Origin: JBDTZF01 sp040005265
GTDB lineage: Bacteria > Verrucomicrobiota > Verrucomicrobiia > Chthoniobacterales > UBA10450
DNA length: 64,000 nt
Assembly (NCBI GenBank): GCA_040005265.1
Contig: JBDTZF010000001.1
Span: 1 to 64,000, forward strand
Reading direction: 5' to 3'
Shown: positions 26,006 through 35,089 of the stretch, one piece after another
Position numbering within the stretch: position 1 is the stretch's first letter
Layout of the letters: the number at the start of each line of letters is the position of its first letter
Made by a program: the position numbers and the translations under genes
The notes under the pieces: generated by a model
Told to the model about the DNA's origin: nothing
What the model saw: only the letters and a program-made list of their open reading frames with translations
Database searches by the model: none

Positions 26006-26550
26006 CCGAGTGATTGCGCGACCAGATCTTTCCGTAGCACACCAATGTAAGGAAGATTGCGGTACTGCTCCATAAAATCGAGGCCGTAACCCACGACAAA
26101 CTCGTCCTCAATTTCGAATCCGATATAGTCAGCGTCGACTTCGCGAGCGCGCGTCTTCTTTTTGTTAAGCAAAACGCACACGCGGATGCTTTGCGGCCCT
26201 GCCGCTTCCAGTTTCTCACGGATAGCGGCGAGGGTATGACCGCTGTCGAGAATGTCGTCGAGGATCAAAATATGACGATCTTTCACTTCAGGCAGCCCGA
26301 CTTGTTTGAAAATGACTTCGCCAGTTGTCTGAGTTTTTCCGTGATAGCTCGCCACAGCGAGAAAATCCAATTTAAGCGGTAACGGAATCCGGCGAAGCAA
26401 GTCGGCCATGAACATCAAGCTGCCGGTGAGGACGGCAATCACGGTCAATTCCCGATCGCGATAGTCTTTGGAAATTTGGGCCGCCAACTGATCGAGCCGG
26501 CTGAGAATCGTCGTCTCGTGAAACAAAATGCGATCGAGATCGTCTTGCAT
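26002..26550 (-). CDS. hpt: Hypoxanthine phosphoribosyltransferase
   Basis: 182 residues of type I phosphoribosyltransferase. The PRPP-binding motif is visible in ILILDDILDSGHTLAAI, with the flexible loop containing SYHGKTQTTGEV before it and DADYIGFEIEDEFVVGYGLD after it, typical of Hpt. It makes IMP/GMP from hypoxanthine/guanine. The ATG at 26550 is conventional. Read leftwards and coupled to the MoaD-like gene. Confidence 0.95.
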   Translation of the reverse strand: MQDDLDRILFHETTILSRLDQLAAQISKDYRDRELTVIAVLTGSLMFMADLLRRIPLPLKLDFLAVASYHGKTQTTGEVIFKQVGLPEVKDRHILILDDILDSGHTLAAIREKLEAAGPQSIRVCVLLNKKKTRAREVDADYIGFEIEDEFVVGYGLDFMEQYRNLPYIGVLRKDLVAQSLG

Positions 26551-26664
26551 TGATCCTCACTACTCCATTGCTAAGCGAAAAGATCAACTCGCGCCGAAAA
26601 CGGAAGAGCGACACAGCAGGCTCCCGCGACGATTCTTTTCCTTGATGCTATCGTTCCAGATAGA

Positions 26665-27081
26665 ATGCACGTGCAGCACGACAAACTCGAAGTTCGGACG
26701 AGCGGCAAGCGGACCTACGAAATCACCGCTGCTGTTCAGGATACGATCGACAAGTGCGGAGTGCGCAACGGGACAATAACGATATTCGTTCAGCACACGA
26801 GTTGCAGCTTAACAATGATGGAAAATGCGGCCCCGGCTGCCCGGCGGGATGTAGAGAAGTTTTTCGATCAAATCGTTCCCGAGCAGGGAGATTACGAACA
26901 CGACGATGAAGGCCCCGACGATATGCCGGCGCACATTCGCATGGCCCTTACCCGAACGAGCGAAACGATTCCGATTGTCGACGGTAAATTGCAGCTAGGC
27001 ACCTGGCAGGGAATTTTCTTGTTTGAGCATCGCCGCGCGCCGCACCGGCGAAATATTTTCCTCACAATCGTTGGCGAATGA
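26665..27081 (+). CDS. YjbQ/UPF0047-family protein
   Basis: 138 residues. The family marks are FVQHTSCSLTMMENAAP (His and Ser region) and EHDDEGPDDMPAHIRMAL, then LGTWQGIFLFEHRRAPHRR. Members have weak thiamine-phosphate synthase activity in vitro; the physiological role is unsettled. Single gene between hpt (divergent) and the long PQQ-like gene (convergent). Confidence 0.93.
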   Translation: MHVQHDKLEVRTSGKRTYEITAAVQDTIDKCGVRNGTITIFVQHTSCSLTMMENAAPAARRDVEKFFDQIVPEQGDYEHDDEGPDDMPAHIRMALTRTSETIPIVDGKLQLGTWQGIFLFEHRRAPHRRNIFLTIVGE

Positions 27082-27107
27082 CAGGCGACGGCCCCGGGCG
27101 GCAGGGA

Positions 27108-29060
27108 TTACTGAACGGTAAACGTAACGGTCGCGATGGCACTGTCGGTATAGCCCGTTCTGACGGCTAGCGCCTTAACCACGGTTGAACCTTGCGTCTT
27201 TATATTGAAGGAGGCTTTGTAGCGCTTCGACCTGATAGAGGGAGTGCTTCCATCCTTGGTGAAATAGATTTTTGTACTCGATGTCGTATCACTGATTCCG
27301 ACTGTGACCTTTTTCGAAAAAGTTCCGCCGTTAGGCGAAATTGTGGGGATAGCGACAATGGGAGGCGTGGGGCTCGGCGTCGGTGTGGGTACTGGCGTGG
27401 GCGTGGGCGTAGGGGTCGGCGTTGGACTTGGAGTGGGAGTCGGAGTCGGCGAATTAAAGAGGCCGAAAACGCCGACACCCTCTTTGGTTCCCACGTAAAC
27501 CTTGCCGTTGGCGATGGTGGGCACGACGAATTTGTTACCCGTGCCAAAGCGGTCCCGGCCACTGGCTGCTTGCTCGCTGTTGTAAAGTTCGATTGCGATG
27601 TTCGTCGCATCATACGCACGCAAAACGGCTGGCACGGATGCATTTGTATGTTCAGCCCAGACGATTCCATTCGCGGCGCCATTGGCCGAAATGCTCGGCG
27701 TTGTGCCGGGGTACGAAAAAACCACCGCGCTTTGGGATACCGGCGTCGTTTCCAGTCGAGCACTCGTAAAACGAAAGGCCTTCAACCGATCGCCGTTGGC
27801 GCCGACATATAACATACCTTTATAATATGCCGGGGTGGACCACAGCCCGTGGGCAAAGGCTCCGGTTAAGTCCTGGTATACGTTTGCATTCGAAACCGAA
27901 TCAAATTTTCCCATGTTATCGCGGTCGACAACATAGAGATGAGCATCTTTGCCACCTCCGACTGCGAGACGGCGGGTCGTACCATTGACATCGATCATAT
28001 CCGGCAGGTTCACGAGCCCCCCCGAACCGAGATCGAGATCCTGCTGCGATTCCGTGACTGAGTTGAACATTGTCCAGTAATCCACCACCTGAAGTGAATT
28101 GTTAGCGGTCGAAATTTTCACGAAAGAATTTCCGAAATCGGCGCGATTGGGGAACCCGTTTATGTCCAGGTTTGTCTCAAATGTGCCGTCGCCGGTGAGG
28201 GCAAAGATGTTGCCGCTGGCATCGACGGCTGGTGCCGCGCCGGCACCCCAAATCGCGCCGTGGGTCCCATTCGGCGTGAGATTAAGGACACAAACAGGCG
28301 CGAGGGTGTTCTGATCGTAGCCAATGATCCAGCTCGTGTACGGCCGAACATCGCAATGCGAAGCCCAGCTTGTGTAAACAACTCGGTTGTTCAGGACCAA
28401 TCCCGCGCGTTCCTTGTATTGTCCCGGATCAAAAGTGACATTGCCACCAAAGCTGTTATCGCCGCTCCCGGGATAAGTCGCCGCCACGTCAACTGGCCCG
28501 CCGAGCAACTCCGCTCCCGTCGCTAGATCGAGAGCATGAAGCCGCTGAAAGTAATTCGCGCCGTTCTTGCTTATTCCGACAACATAGATCGTTCCATGCG
28601 GCCCGGCATGACGATCGATCACCGGCGTGCCGGTGATGCCTATTTCCGGCGTGATTTGCGAAGGGCAACTGCGGTTGTCGGAAAGTGTTTCGCCCGTTTT
28701 CAATAGCGAAACCTGCCAAAGCACCGTGCCAATGTCCGCATCGCACGCGTAAACGGTGTCGTGCTCCGTCGCGATGTAGACAACGTCATGCGTGCTGTTG
28801 CCGGGGATCGTGAGACTCGAAACATAAAGCGGCTGGGCGTACACCTGGCCATCCGTCGGAATAACGAAGAGCTTGCCGAACTGGACAGAATTGACGTTGG
28901 CCGGCGTGAGAATTGTCTCGTTCAGGTTTTGTCCGGTGCGCGCGTCATCGTTGTGCCAGGTGAGCACGTCCGCGGCGAACAGGGGCGATCCCACTACACC
29001 CGCCGCCAGAGCTAAAACAAATTCTTGCAGAACAAACCTGGGCGATCTCCGGCGAAACAC
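27108..29060 (-). CDS. Secreted PQQ-like beta-propeller protein with Thr-Pro linker and chitobiase-type C-terminal domain
   Basis: 650 residues. A signal peptide (about 1-29, ending SPLFA) is followed by a quinoprotein-like beta-propeller with repeated strands such as VVYIATEHDTVYACDADIG and GKVYVGTKEGVGVFGL. A Thr-Pro repeat linker follows (DNA about 27370-27450, a GGCGTGGGCGT-like run on the plus strand). The end (about 570-650) is a chitobiase/beta-hexosaminidase C-terminal-type domain with FSKKVTVGISDTTSSTKIYF and KDGSTPSIRSKRYK. The start is GTG with AGGA in front. No catalytic residues for PQQ are obvious, so a structural or binding role is equally likely. The decamer is absent. Confidence 0.85.
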   Translation of the reverse strand: MFRRRSPRFVLQEFVLALAAGVVGSPLFAADVLTWHNDDARTGQNLNETILTPANVNSVQFGKLFVIPTDGQVYAQPLYVSSLTIPGNSTHDVVYIATEHDTVYACDADIGTVLWQVSLLKTGETLSDNRSCPSQITPEIGITGTPVIDRHAGPHGTIYVVGISKNGANYFQRLHALDLATGAELLGGPVDVAATYPGSGDNSFGGNVTFDPGQYKERAGLVLNNRVVYTSWASHCDVRPYTSWIIGYDQNTLAPVCVLNLTPNGTHGAIWGAGAAPAVDASGNIFALTGDGTFETNLDINGFPNRADFGNSFVKISTANNSLQVVDYWTMFNSVTESQQDLDLGSGGLVNLPDMIDVNGTTRRLAVGGGKDAHLYVVDRDNMGKFDSVSNANVYQDLTGAFAHGLWSTPAYYKGMLYVGANGDRLKAFRFTSARLETTPVSQSAVVFSYPGTTPSISANGAANGIVWAEHTNASVPAVLRAYDATNIAIELYNSEQAASGRDRFGTGNKFVVPTIANGKVYVGTKEGVGVFGLFNSPTPTPTPSPTPTPTPTPTPVPTPTPSPTPPIVAIPTISPNGGTFSKKVTVGISDTTSSTKIYFTKDGSTPSIRSKRYKASFNIKTQGSTVVKALAVRTGYTDSAIATVTFTVQ

Positions 29061-29111
29061 AGATCCTGTATATCAAATCGCAGTCTATCAGACAAGAGCA
29101 CCGATCGAGCG

Positions 29112-30284
29112 TTATGCATAAATCGCGTCCACCAGACGCAGCGATTTTTCGTTGGGCAAAACCGATTGTTCCATCTGATTCATTACGTAAGCGAAGCCGA
29201 TACCGTTTTCCGGATCGGCAAAGGCGTGACTGCCCCCGGCTCCGGGATGGCCAAATGCCGTTGCCGATCTTCCAAACACGCGCCGCTTCGCTTCTACTGA
29301 ATCCTTCATGAAGCCCGCTGAAAATGCGGTCGATATTTGAAACGTTCGATCGATTCCATCGGCCAGCGTCGTCTTCATCCAAGCGATTGTTTTTTCCGAG
29401 AAAAATTGCCGATCTTCACCGCCATTAAGCGCATTCGCCATGGTGAGCATGCGCCCGCCGTTTGCCAGCATGGCATAAAATTTCGCCAGCGAGTTTGCGC
29501 CGCCGATCCCGCCGAAGGAGACCATGGGCTGCGCGCGTATCGCCGGATCGTTCATCGAACTCACGGCCTGCGATCCAGACGGTGAAGTAAAAACTTGGCG
29601 CGCAAACGTGCCGCGCGTCGCAACATCGACATAAAATTGTTTCGGCTCCGGTGCCTTGCCAACCTTCGCTGCATAAATGGTGGCAACCCGTGAATTTTCG
29701 TTTCCTGGCAGACCGATCCAAAGATCCAAGTTGAGCGGCTCGGCAAATTTTTCGCGCCAATATTCCGGCAATGTTTTCTCGGCGATGCGACGCACCAATT
29801 GGTCGAGCAAAAAGCCAAATGTGCGCGCATGATAACCGTGAGCGGTTCCAGGTTCCCAATTCGGCGCCTGCCTTTCAATCGCGTCGATGACGGCGTCGTA
29901 ATCGTGCACATCAACCTGTCGATCCAACGCGGCGAGCCCGGCAGAATGCGAGAGCAATTGTTCCAGCGTGATCCTTTCCTTGTTTGCCTGCCCAAACTCC
30001 GGCCAGAACTCGACTACCCGCTGTTCGATGTCGATGTTGTGCTCTTGCAGGACATGCAGGGCACACGCGCTACCGAGCCCTTTTGTGGCCGACCAGACCA
30101 GCACCAGCGTGTCAGCCATCCACTCTTCTTCGCGACGCACGTCGCGAAACCCGCCTTGAAGATCGACGATCAGTTTTCCGTTCTGCCAAACCGAAGCCGC
30201 CGCACCCAACTCGCCGAATTTCTCGAAGTTTTCCCGGAAGAGCGGTTCCAAACGTCCGCGGAGTGCGTCTCGACCCAATTCCAT
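29112..30284 (-). CDS. Serine hydrolase, beta-lactamase family (EstB/class C-like)
   Basis: About 390 residues. The active-site SxxK appears as WSATKGLG near residue 70, the second motif as the YxN-like GYHARTFG, and the third as HPGAGG near the C-terminus, in place of the K-T/S-G triad. This is the pattern of esterase/peptidase members rather than true beta-lactamases. No signal peptide is clear from the ATG at 30284. Residues upstream in the open frame (to 30323) translate a palindromic repeat. One 9-base partial decamer lies at 30159. Confidence 0.9.
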   Translation of the reverse strand: MELGRDALRGRLEPLFRENFEKFGELGAAASVWQNGKLIVDLQGGFRDVRREEEWMADTLVLVWSATKGLGSACALHVLQEHNIDIEQRVVEFWPEFGQANKERITLEQLLSHSAGLAALDRQVDVHDYDAVIDAIERQAPNWEPGTAHGYHARTFGFLLDQLVRRIAEKTLPEYWREKFAEPLNLDLWIGLPGNENSRVATIYAAKVGKAPEPKQFYVDVATRGTFARQVFTSPSGSQAVSSMNDPAIRAQPMVSFGGIGGANSLAKFYAMLANGGRMLTMANALNGGEDRQFFSEKTIAWMKTTLADGIDRTFQISTAFSAGFMKDSVEAKRRVFGRSATAFGHPGAGGSHAFADPENGIGFAYVMNQMEQSVLPNEKSLRLVDAIYA

Positions 30285-30291
30285 CACTGAA

Positions 30292-30322
30292 AGATGGAGG
30301 GAGGACCTTCGTGTCGTCCACA
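30292..30322. repeat. GGAGGGAC-type repeat, short copy
   Basis: GATGGAGGGAGGACCTTCGTGTCGTCCAC is one module of the family, lying just upstream of the hydrolase start and contributing the false N-terminal residues of its open frame. Confidence 0.65.
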
Positions 30323-30355
30323 CTTTCTTCGCAGACCGATGTGATCCGCGCCGTC

Positions 30356-30826
30356 TTAGTAAATCAGTTCCTGAACAGCCTGGAGATCGGGATCCATTCT
30401 TGCGAGATCGCGAAAAGAAGCGTCCATTTCGAAACTGGTTTGCAGATGAACCTGAGCGTCTTGGACGTTACCCAATAGCGCGTCATAACAACCCATGTTG
30501 TAATAGAAGATTGGTTCCCTTAACAGCGCGGCAGGTCCTTTGAGGAGGACTTTCTTTGCCTCCGCCGTCTTGCCCAGTTCGTGCAGACAGAAACCGGCGT
30601 GGAGGAATCCGGTGCTGCAATCGGGGGCAATGCGACAAAGTCTCCGGCTGATCCGCAGTGCTTGGAGCCATCTCCTGTTGCGCATCAGATTATGTAACCG
30701 CAACTGCAGCACTTCCGGCCGGTCTTGGAAGAAGTCGTCGATCGCGTTCAGCTCGGCAATGGACTCCCGCGTCATGTCCAACTCGGCGTAGCCCGCAGCC
30801 GCTACAAGATGCCGTTCGAAATTCAC
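30356..30826 (-). CDS. TPR-repeat protein
   Basis: 156 residues, all helical, with at least three tetratricopeptide-like repeats: AYAELDMTRESIAELNAI-like segments near 10-30, RNRRWLQALRISRRLCRIAP (about 50-70), FLHAGFCLHELGKTAEAKKV (about 74-93) and YYNMGCYDALLGNVQDAQVH (about 108-127). TPRs bind partner proteins. The start is GTG at 30826. It lies between the serine hydrolase and pepF, both read the same way, so it may be in one transcript with pepF. Confidence 0.8.
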   Translation of the reverse strand: MNFERHLVAAAGYAELDMTRESIAELNAIDDFFQDRPEVLQLRLHNLMRNRRWLQALRISRRLCRIAPDCSTGFLHAGFCLHELGKTAEAKKVLLKGPAALLREPIFYYNMGCYDALLGNVQDAQVHLQTSFEMDASFRDLARMDPDLQAVQELIY

Positions 30827-30863
30827 ACCGTGCTCTTAAGCAGAGACCTTGCCACGGGCGTGT

Positions 30864-32666
30864 CTACAGTAGCAGCTCTTCCAGTTCACCCAGCCGTTTT
30901 TCGAACAACCGCAATGTGCTCTCGATCGGCGCAGGCGCGCTCATATCCACGCCGGCCGTTTTCAATGTTTCCAGCGGAAACTTCGAGCCTCCAGAACGAA
31001 GAAAGTTAAGGTACGCGTCTACGCTTCCCGGCTCGCCCGCAAGCACGCGCTGGGAAAGCGCGACCGCCGCCGAAATGCCGGTCGCGTATTTATAAACATA
31101 AAACGCGTGATAGAAATGCGGAATCCGCAGACATTCAAGATCGAGCTCCTGATCGATAACGAAGTTTTCCGCAAAATATGCTTCGAGGAGCTTGTGATAC
31201 TCCGATTTAAACACATCAAGCGTAAGAGCACCGCCAGCTTCTTCGATTGCATGAATAATTTTCTCGAATTCGGCGAACATTGTCTGCCGAAAAAGTGTGC
31301 CCCGGAGATCGTCGATCTGCCGGTTGATGATGTAAGCGCGCATCTTCGGATCGCTCGTCTGGTTCAGCAGATGATGAGTAAGCAATTCCTCATTAAAGGT
31401 AGAGGCGACTTCGGCCAGAAAAATCGGGTAATCATAGTCCTGAAAAAGCTGGGATTTTTGCGAGAACCAGCTGTGCATGGAGTGGCCTGCCTCGTGTGCA
31501 AGCGTGTAAACATCGGAGAAAACATCCTCCTTGTAATTCATTAGAATGTAAGGCGAGGCCTCATAACTGCCGGATGAAAACGCGCCGCTGCGCTTGCCTT
31601 TCGTTTCGTAGCGGTCGCACCAACGGTTGCGCAGGCCTTCGGCCAGGACATCTACATATTCTTTGCCCAATGGGGCGAGGGAGCTCAGCACCAGTTCGAT
31701 TGCTTGGTCAAAGCTGGTGCGGGTTTCGATCTCGGAGACCAGTGGGACGTAAGTGTCGTAAGAGTGGAGTACGGACAACCCAAGAGCACGTCGGCGCAAT
31801 TCGAAATAACGAAACAGCGGCGTCAGATTTGCGCGGACTGCCTTAATCAAGCCGTCGTAAACGGCAACCGGCACGTCATCAGGAAAAAGTGCCGCCTCCA
31901 GCGCCGAAGGGTAATGCCGGGCACGAGCCTGAAAAATGTCAGCCTTTACTGAATAAGCCAGCGACGCGGCGAGAGTGTATTGATGGTCCTGAAACTCGGC
32001 GTAAAACTGGTCAAAAGCGCGCTTGCGTAAATCGTGATCACGTTTGACTAGAAACGAACCAAACGAACTCTGAGTCAGCGGTTTTTCGTCTCCGGCCTCG
32101 TCGGTAAGAACGCCGAATTTCATATCGACGTCGGTGAGTTGCGAGAACGTGTCGTTATATCCGCCGAGTGCGACGCTGCCGAGAGCGAGAAGGCGTTCTT
32201 CCGGCTCGGAAAGAACATGCGGCTTCATCCGGCGAATCTTATGCAACCTAGTTCGCCACTCCTTCAACCCAGGATCGGCAACAAACTTTGCAAACGTCTC
32301 GTCGTCGATGGCCTGGATCTCGGGGCCAACAAATGAAAATGCCTCGCCAATTTTGGTAAGAAGATTCTGAATTTGTCCGACGCGCTCTAAATATTCGTTG
32401 TTGGTTCCGTCTTCCGCCAGTTGAAGCGAAGCGAAGTGATAAAACCGCTCGATCTTCTGCTCGAGCGATTTCTCGAATTCCAGGCAATCGAGCAGATCCT
32501 TGGCAGACGCACCGAGCTTCCCCTTCCATTCCCCAATACGCGGATAGGCGGCCTGCACCCAGGCAAAATCCTCGTGCCATTTCCCGACGTCGGCAAAAAG
32601 AGGCGCCAGGTCCCATTTATCCGACTCGGCGATGTCGGCACGACTTGGTGTTCTTGCTTCGTCCAT
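30864..32666 (-). CDS. pepF: Oligoendopeptidase F (peptidase M3)
   Basis: 600 residues. The zinc motif HExxH is visible in TLAHEAGHSMHSWFSQK, with the third ligand Glu in the ILAEVASTFNEELL segment downstream, the M3 family layout. The N-terminal domain is alpha-helical with WDLAPLFADVGKWHEDF at the start. It hydrolyses short peptides in the cytoplasm. Conventional ATG at 32666. The decamer is absent. Confidence 0.96.
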   Translation of the reverse strand: MDEARTPSRADIAESDKWDLAPLFADVGKWHEDFAWVQAAYPRIGEWKGKLGASAKDLLDCLEFEKSLEQKIERFYHFASLQLAEDGTNNEYLERVGQIQNLLTKIGEAFSFVGPEIQAIDDETFAKFVADPGLKEWRTRLHKIRRMKPHVLSEPEERLLALGSVALGGYNDTFSQLTDVDMKFGVLTDEAGDEKPLTQSSFGSFLVKRDHDLRKRAFDQFYAEFQDHQYTLAASLAYSVKADIFQARARHYPSALEAALFPDDVPVAVYDGLIKAVRANLTPLFRYFELRRRALGLSVLHSYDTYVPLVSEIETRTSFDQAIELVLSSLAPLGKEYVDVLAEGLRNRWCDRYETKGKRSGAFSSGSYEASPYILMNYKEDVFSDVYTLAHEAGHSMHSWFSQKSQLFQDYDYPIFLAEVASTFNEELLTHHLLNQTSDPKMRAYIINRQIDDLRGTLFRQTMFAEFEKIIHAIEEAGGALTLDVFKSEYHKLLEAYFAENFVIDQELDLECLRIPHFYHAFYVYKYATGISAAVALSQRVLAGEPGSVDAYLNFLRSGGSKFPLETLKTAGVDMSAPAPIESTLRLFEKRLGELEELLL

Positions 32667-32722
32667 TGCTAGATCGGTTTATCGCACAAAGACCACAATG
32701 GACGCAAATATCACAATCAGAT

Positions 32723-33364
32723 TTACCGTCGCTCCGTTTGTGATTCTCGGATGAGATTCTTCATCGTCCGATGACGTGCGATTAGGCGAAGAGCTTTTTC
32801 CAGCAGTTGTTTTCCGGGTAACATTTTGTGCCAGGGCGAGGCGCCCGACGGATGCGGCAACGGAATCAAGTCGAAGGCATGCCCGGCGCGATACGCAGTA
32901 AACTTGCGGCCGATCACCTCTTCCAGCTTCCCGCATTCGACGAACTGCGTGATAGCCAGTCGTCCGACTGGAATAATGAGGCTCGGCCTTAGAATTGTGA
33001 TTTCTTCATTCATCCATGAGGAACAATTGAGAATCTCGTCAGGCGACGGAACGCGATCGGTTCCGCCGGTATTTTTCCCCGGAAAACACCGGCAGACTGC
33101 CGCGAAATAGATGGTCGATCTCACCGCGACTTCGTTCATTCCGCAAAATTGTTCAAACCAGCGAAAAAGCGTTTTCCCTGCGGTGTGAGCAAATGGTCGT
33201 TCCAGGACCGGTTCCCGCGGACCTGGAGCCTGGCCAACCAGAATGACATCGCTACGGATCGCGCCGCCGGACACCGGCGTCGATTTCATGCGGGGACAGC
33301 TCCGGCATTTCAGCAAATCTGCGACATGCCGTTTCAGCCGCGATTGTTTGAGCGGCACCGCCAT
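32723..33364 (-). CDS. Uracil-DNA glycosylase family 4/5-like protein
   Basis: 213 residues. Cysteines of a [4Fe-4S] cluster are visible in LKCRSCPRM near the N-terminus and in YFAAVCRCFPGKN (about 100) with a further Cys near residue 110. Motif 1 is VGQAPGPREPVLERPFAHTAGKTL-like (glycine-rich) and motif 3 is LPHPSGASPWHK. It probably removes uracil or a related damaged base from DNA. Its ATG shares bases with the stop of the DUF2905 gene. Confidence 0.88.
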   Translation of the reverse strand: MAVPLKQSRLKRHVADLLKCRSCPRMKSTPVSGGAIRSDVILVGQAPGPREPVLERPFAHTAGKTLFRWFEQFCGMNEVAVRSTIYFAAVCRCFPGKNTGGTDRVPSPDEILNCSSWMNEEITILRPSLIIPVGRLAITQFVECGKLEEVIGRKFTAYRAGHAFDLIPLPHPSGASPWHKMLPGKQLLEKALRLIARHRTMKNLIRESQTERR

Positions 33365-33576
33365 CAGCGCCGGAAGATCGACAATAGCACGCTGAATAAC
33401 ACGCTAAGAATGATGCAGGTAACGACCGGGAAATAAAATGCGGAATGTCCGCGCTCGATACGGATGTCGCCGGGCAATCGTCCCAGCCATTTTGGCGCGA
33501 AGCCGGTCCAAAGCACGAGACCGAGCAAGGTCGTGATCGCGCCGATGACAATGATGAATTTTCCAATCTCGCGCAT
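33364..33576 (-). CDS. DUF2905 small membrane protein
   Basis: 70 residues with two hydrophobic helices: FIIVIGAITTLLGLVLWTGF and FPVVTCIILSVLFSVLLSIF, separated by the conserved LGRLPGDIRIERGHSAFYFP loop that marks DUF2905. Function unknown. Co-translated with the glycosylase gene. Its last codons contain a decamer copy (33374) read in the frame Leu-Ser-Ile-Phe, not the usual Val-Asp-Leu. Confidence 0.93.
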   Translation of the reverse strand: MREIGKFIIVIGAITTLLGLVLWTGFAPKWLGRLPGDIRIERGHSAFYFPVVTCIILSVLFSVLLSIFRR

Positions 33577-33627
33577 TTATAGACATAAGGTTGCGCGAAT
33601 TGAATGGAGGCACAAGGTTGGGGGCCG

Positions 33628-34590
33628 ATGGCAGTGAAGTTTCGAGATTATTATGAGACGCTCGGCGTGGCAAAGACGGCCAGCGAGGATGAGATTCGCA
33701 GCGCATTTCGCAAGCTGGCGCGCAAATACCATCCGGACGTAGCAAAGGACAAAAAGGCCGCCGAAGAAAAATTCAAAGAGATCAACGAAGCCTACGAAGT
33801 ATTAAGCGATCCTGAAAAGCGCAAGAAATACGATCAACTTGGAACTGATTGGGACCGGCCCGGCGGATTTCAACCTCCACCCGGCTGGGGAGCACAACAA
33901 CCCGGAGGCGGCGTCCGCCAGCACGGATTCGGCGGCGGAGATAATGGCGGGGTTGAATTCGAATTTGGCGGAACCGGATTCAGCGATTTTTTTGAGGCAT
34001 TTTTCGGCGGTGGGCGCGGCAGATCGGCGTTCGGCGGATTCGGCCAACAACAGGCAACTGCCGAGCGCGGGGCCGATGTGGAGGCGGACATTATGGTAAC
34101 ACTCGAGGAAGCGTTACATGGATCAACCCGGACGGTTTCCCTGCGCCGAGTCGGTTCGGACAAGGTTGAAAACTATCAAGTCAAAATCCCCCGCGGTGTT
34201 CATGAGGGCCAACGCATTCGACTGGCCGGCCAAGGCGAGGCCGGGGCACGCGGCGGGAAAAGCGGCGATTTATTTTTGCGCGTCCGTTTGGCCCGACATC
34301 CTGACTTCGCGGTCGAAGGAAGCGATCTCATCCATGAGGTGAAGATTGCCCCGTGGCAAGCGGTGCTGGGGACGGATGTTCAAGTTCCGACGCTGGAAGG
34401 AACTGTCCGTTTGAAGATTCCACCGGGCACACAGGCCGGGCAACGCTTCCGTCTGCGCGAGCTCGGGTTGCCGGGAGCCTCGGGAAAGCGCGGTAATCTC
34501 TACGTCGACGTTCAAATCGATATACCGAAAAAATTAACCGAGCGCGAGCGCGCCATTTGGAGCGAGCTCGCGAAATTGCACGGCAAATAG
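33628..34590 (+). CDS. DnaJ-type co-chaperone without zinc domain (CbpA-like)
   Basis: About 320 residues. The J domain is at the N-terminus (RDYYETLGVAKTASEDEIRS, then HPD in YHPDVAKD). A Gly/Phe-rich linker follows, then two substrate-binding beta domains, without the cysteine-rich zinc domain of DnaJ. It stimulates a Hsp70 ATPase. The ATG at 33628 is preferred over 33604 because the J domain begins directly there. rpiB follows 56 bases after the stop. Confidence 0.95.
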   Translation: MAVKFRDYYETLGVAKTASEDEIRSAFRKLARKYHPDVAKDKKAAEEKFKEINEAYEVLSDPEKRKKYDQLGTDWDRPGGFQPPPGWGAQQPGGGVRQHGFGGGDNGGVEFEFGGTGFSDFFEAFFGGGRGRSAFGGFGQQQATAERGADVEADIMVTLEEALHGSTRTVSLRRVGSDKVENYQVKIPRGVHEGQRIRLAGQGEAGARGGKSGDLFLRVRLARHPDFAVEGSDLIHEVKIAPWQAVLGTDVQVPTLEGTVRLKIPPGTQAGQRFRLRELGLPGASGKRGNLYVDVQIDIPKKLTERERAIWSELAKLHGK

Positions 34591-34646
34591 GCGGGATCCC
34601 CTACCCTTTCCTCGACAACCGGGCGGCGTCTGCGTTTAACTCTGTC

Positions 34647-35078
34647 ATGAAAATCTCGCTCGGCACAGATCACGCCGGTTTTCGTTACAAAGAAAAGGTG
34701 AAGGAATTGCTCGGCTCGCTCGGCCACGAGGTAAAAGATTTTGGAACTTCCAATGAAGAGCCGGTCGACTATCCGCTTTTCATACGGCCGGCGGCGGAAG
34801 CGGTGGCGAACGGCGAGTGCGAGCGGGGCATTGTTTTCGGCGGCTCTGGGAACGGCGAGGCAATGGCGGCGAACAAAGTGCACGGCGTTCGTTGCGCGCT
34901 TTGTTGGAACGAAGAATCGGCCCGGCTTTCGCGCCAACATAATGACGCCAATGTTCTTTCACTAGGCCAACGGATGATTGCCGAAGACCTCGCGCTGAAG
35001 ATCGTGCAGATCTGGCTGGAAACCCCGTTCGAAGGCGGACGCCATGCGAGACGCGTTGAACAACTAAACGCCATGTAA
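34647..35078 (+). CDS. rpiB: Ribose-5-phosphate isomerase B
   Basis: 143 residues: KISLGTDHAGFRYKEKVKEL at the start, the phosphate-binding GIVFGGSGNGEAMAANKVHG, and ARLSRQHNDANVLSLGQRM near the end. It interconverts ribose 5-phosphate and ribulose 5-phosphate. The base is probably the Glu in GGSGNGE (as in mycobacterial RpiB) rather than the Cys of E. coli RpiB. The open frame begins upstream at 34557 inside the chaperone gene, but the ATG at 34647 starts the family. Confidence 0.95.
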   Translation: MKISLGTDHAGFRYKEKVKELLGSLGHEVKDFGTSNEEPVDYPLFIRPAAEAVANGECERGIVFGGSGNGEAMAANKVHGVRCALCWNEESARLSRQHNDANVLSLGQRMIAEDLALKIVQIWLETPFEGGRHARRVEQLNAM

Positions 35079-35089
35079 ATTGGCGCGTC

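Noticed and set aside
27370..27450. GGCGTGGGCGT-like tandem run as a possible CRISPR or minisatellite
   Set aside because: It encodes the Thr-Pro linker of the propeller protein; units are not separated by unique spacers.
29112..30284. Calling the serine hydrolase an antibiotic-resistance beta-lactamase
   Set aside because: The third motif is HPGAGG rather than the K-T/S-G triad and no signal peptide is visible, so esterase or peptidase activity is more likely.
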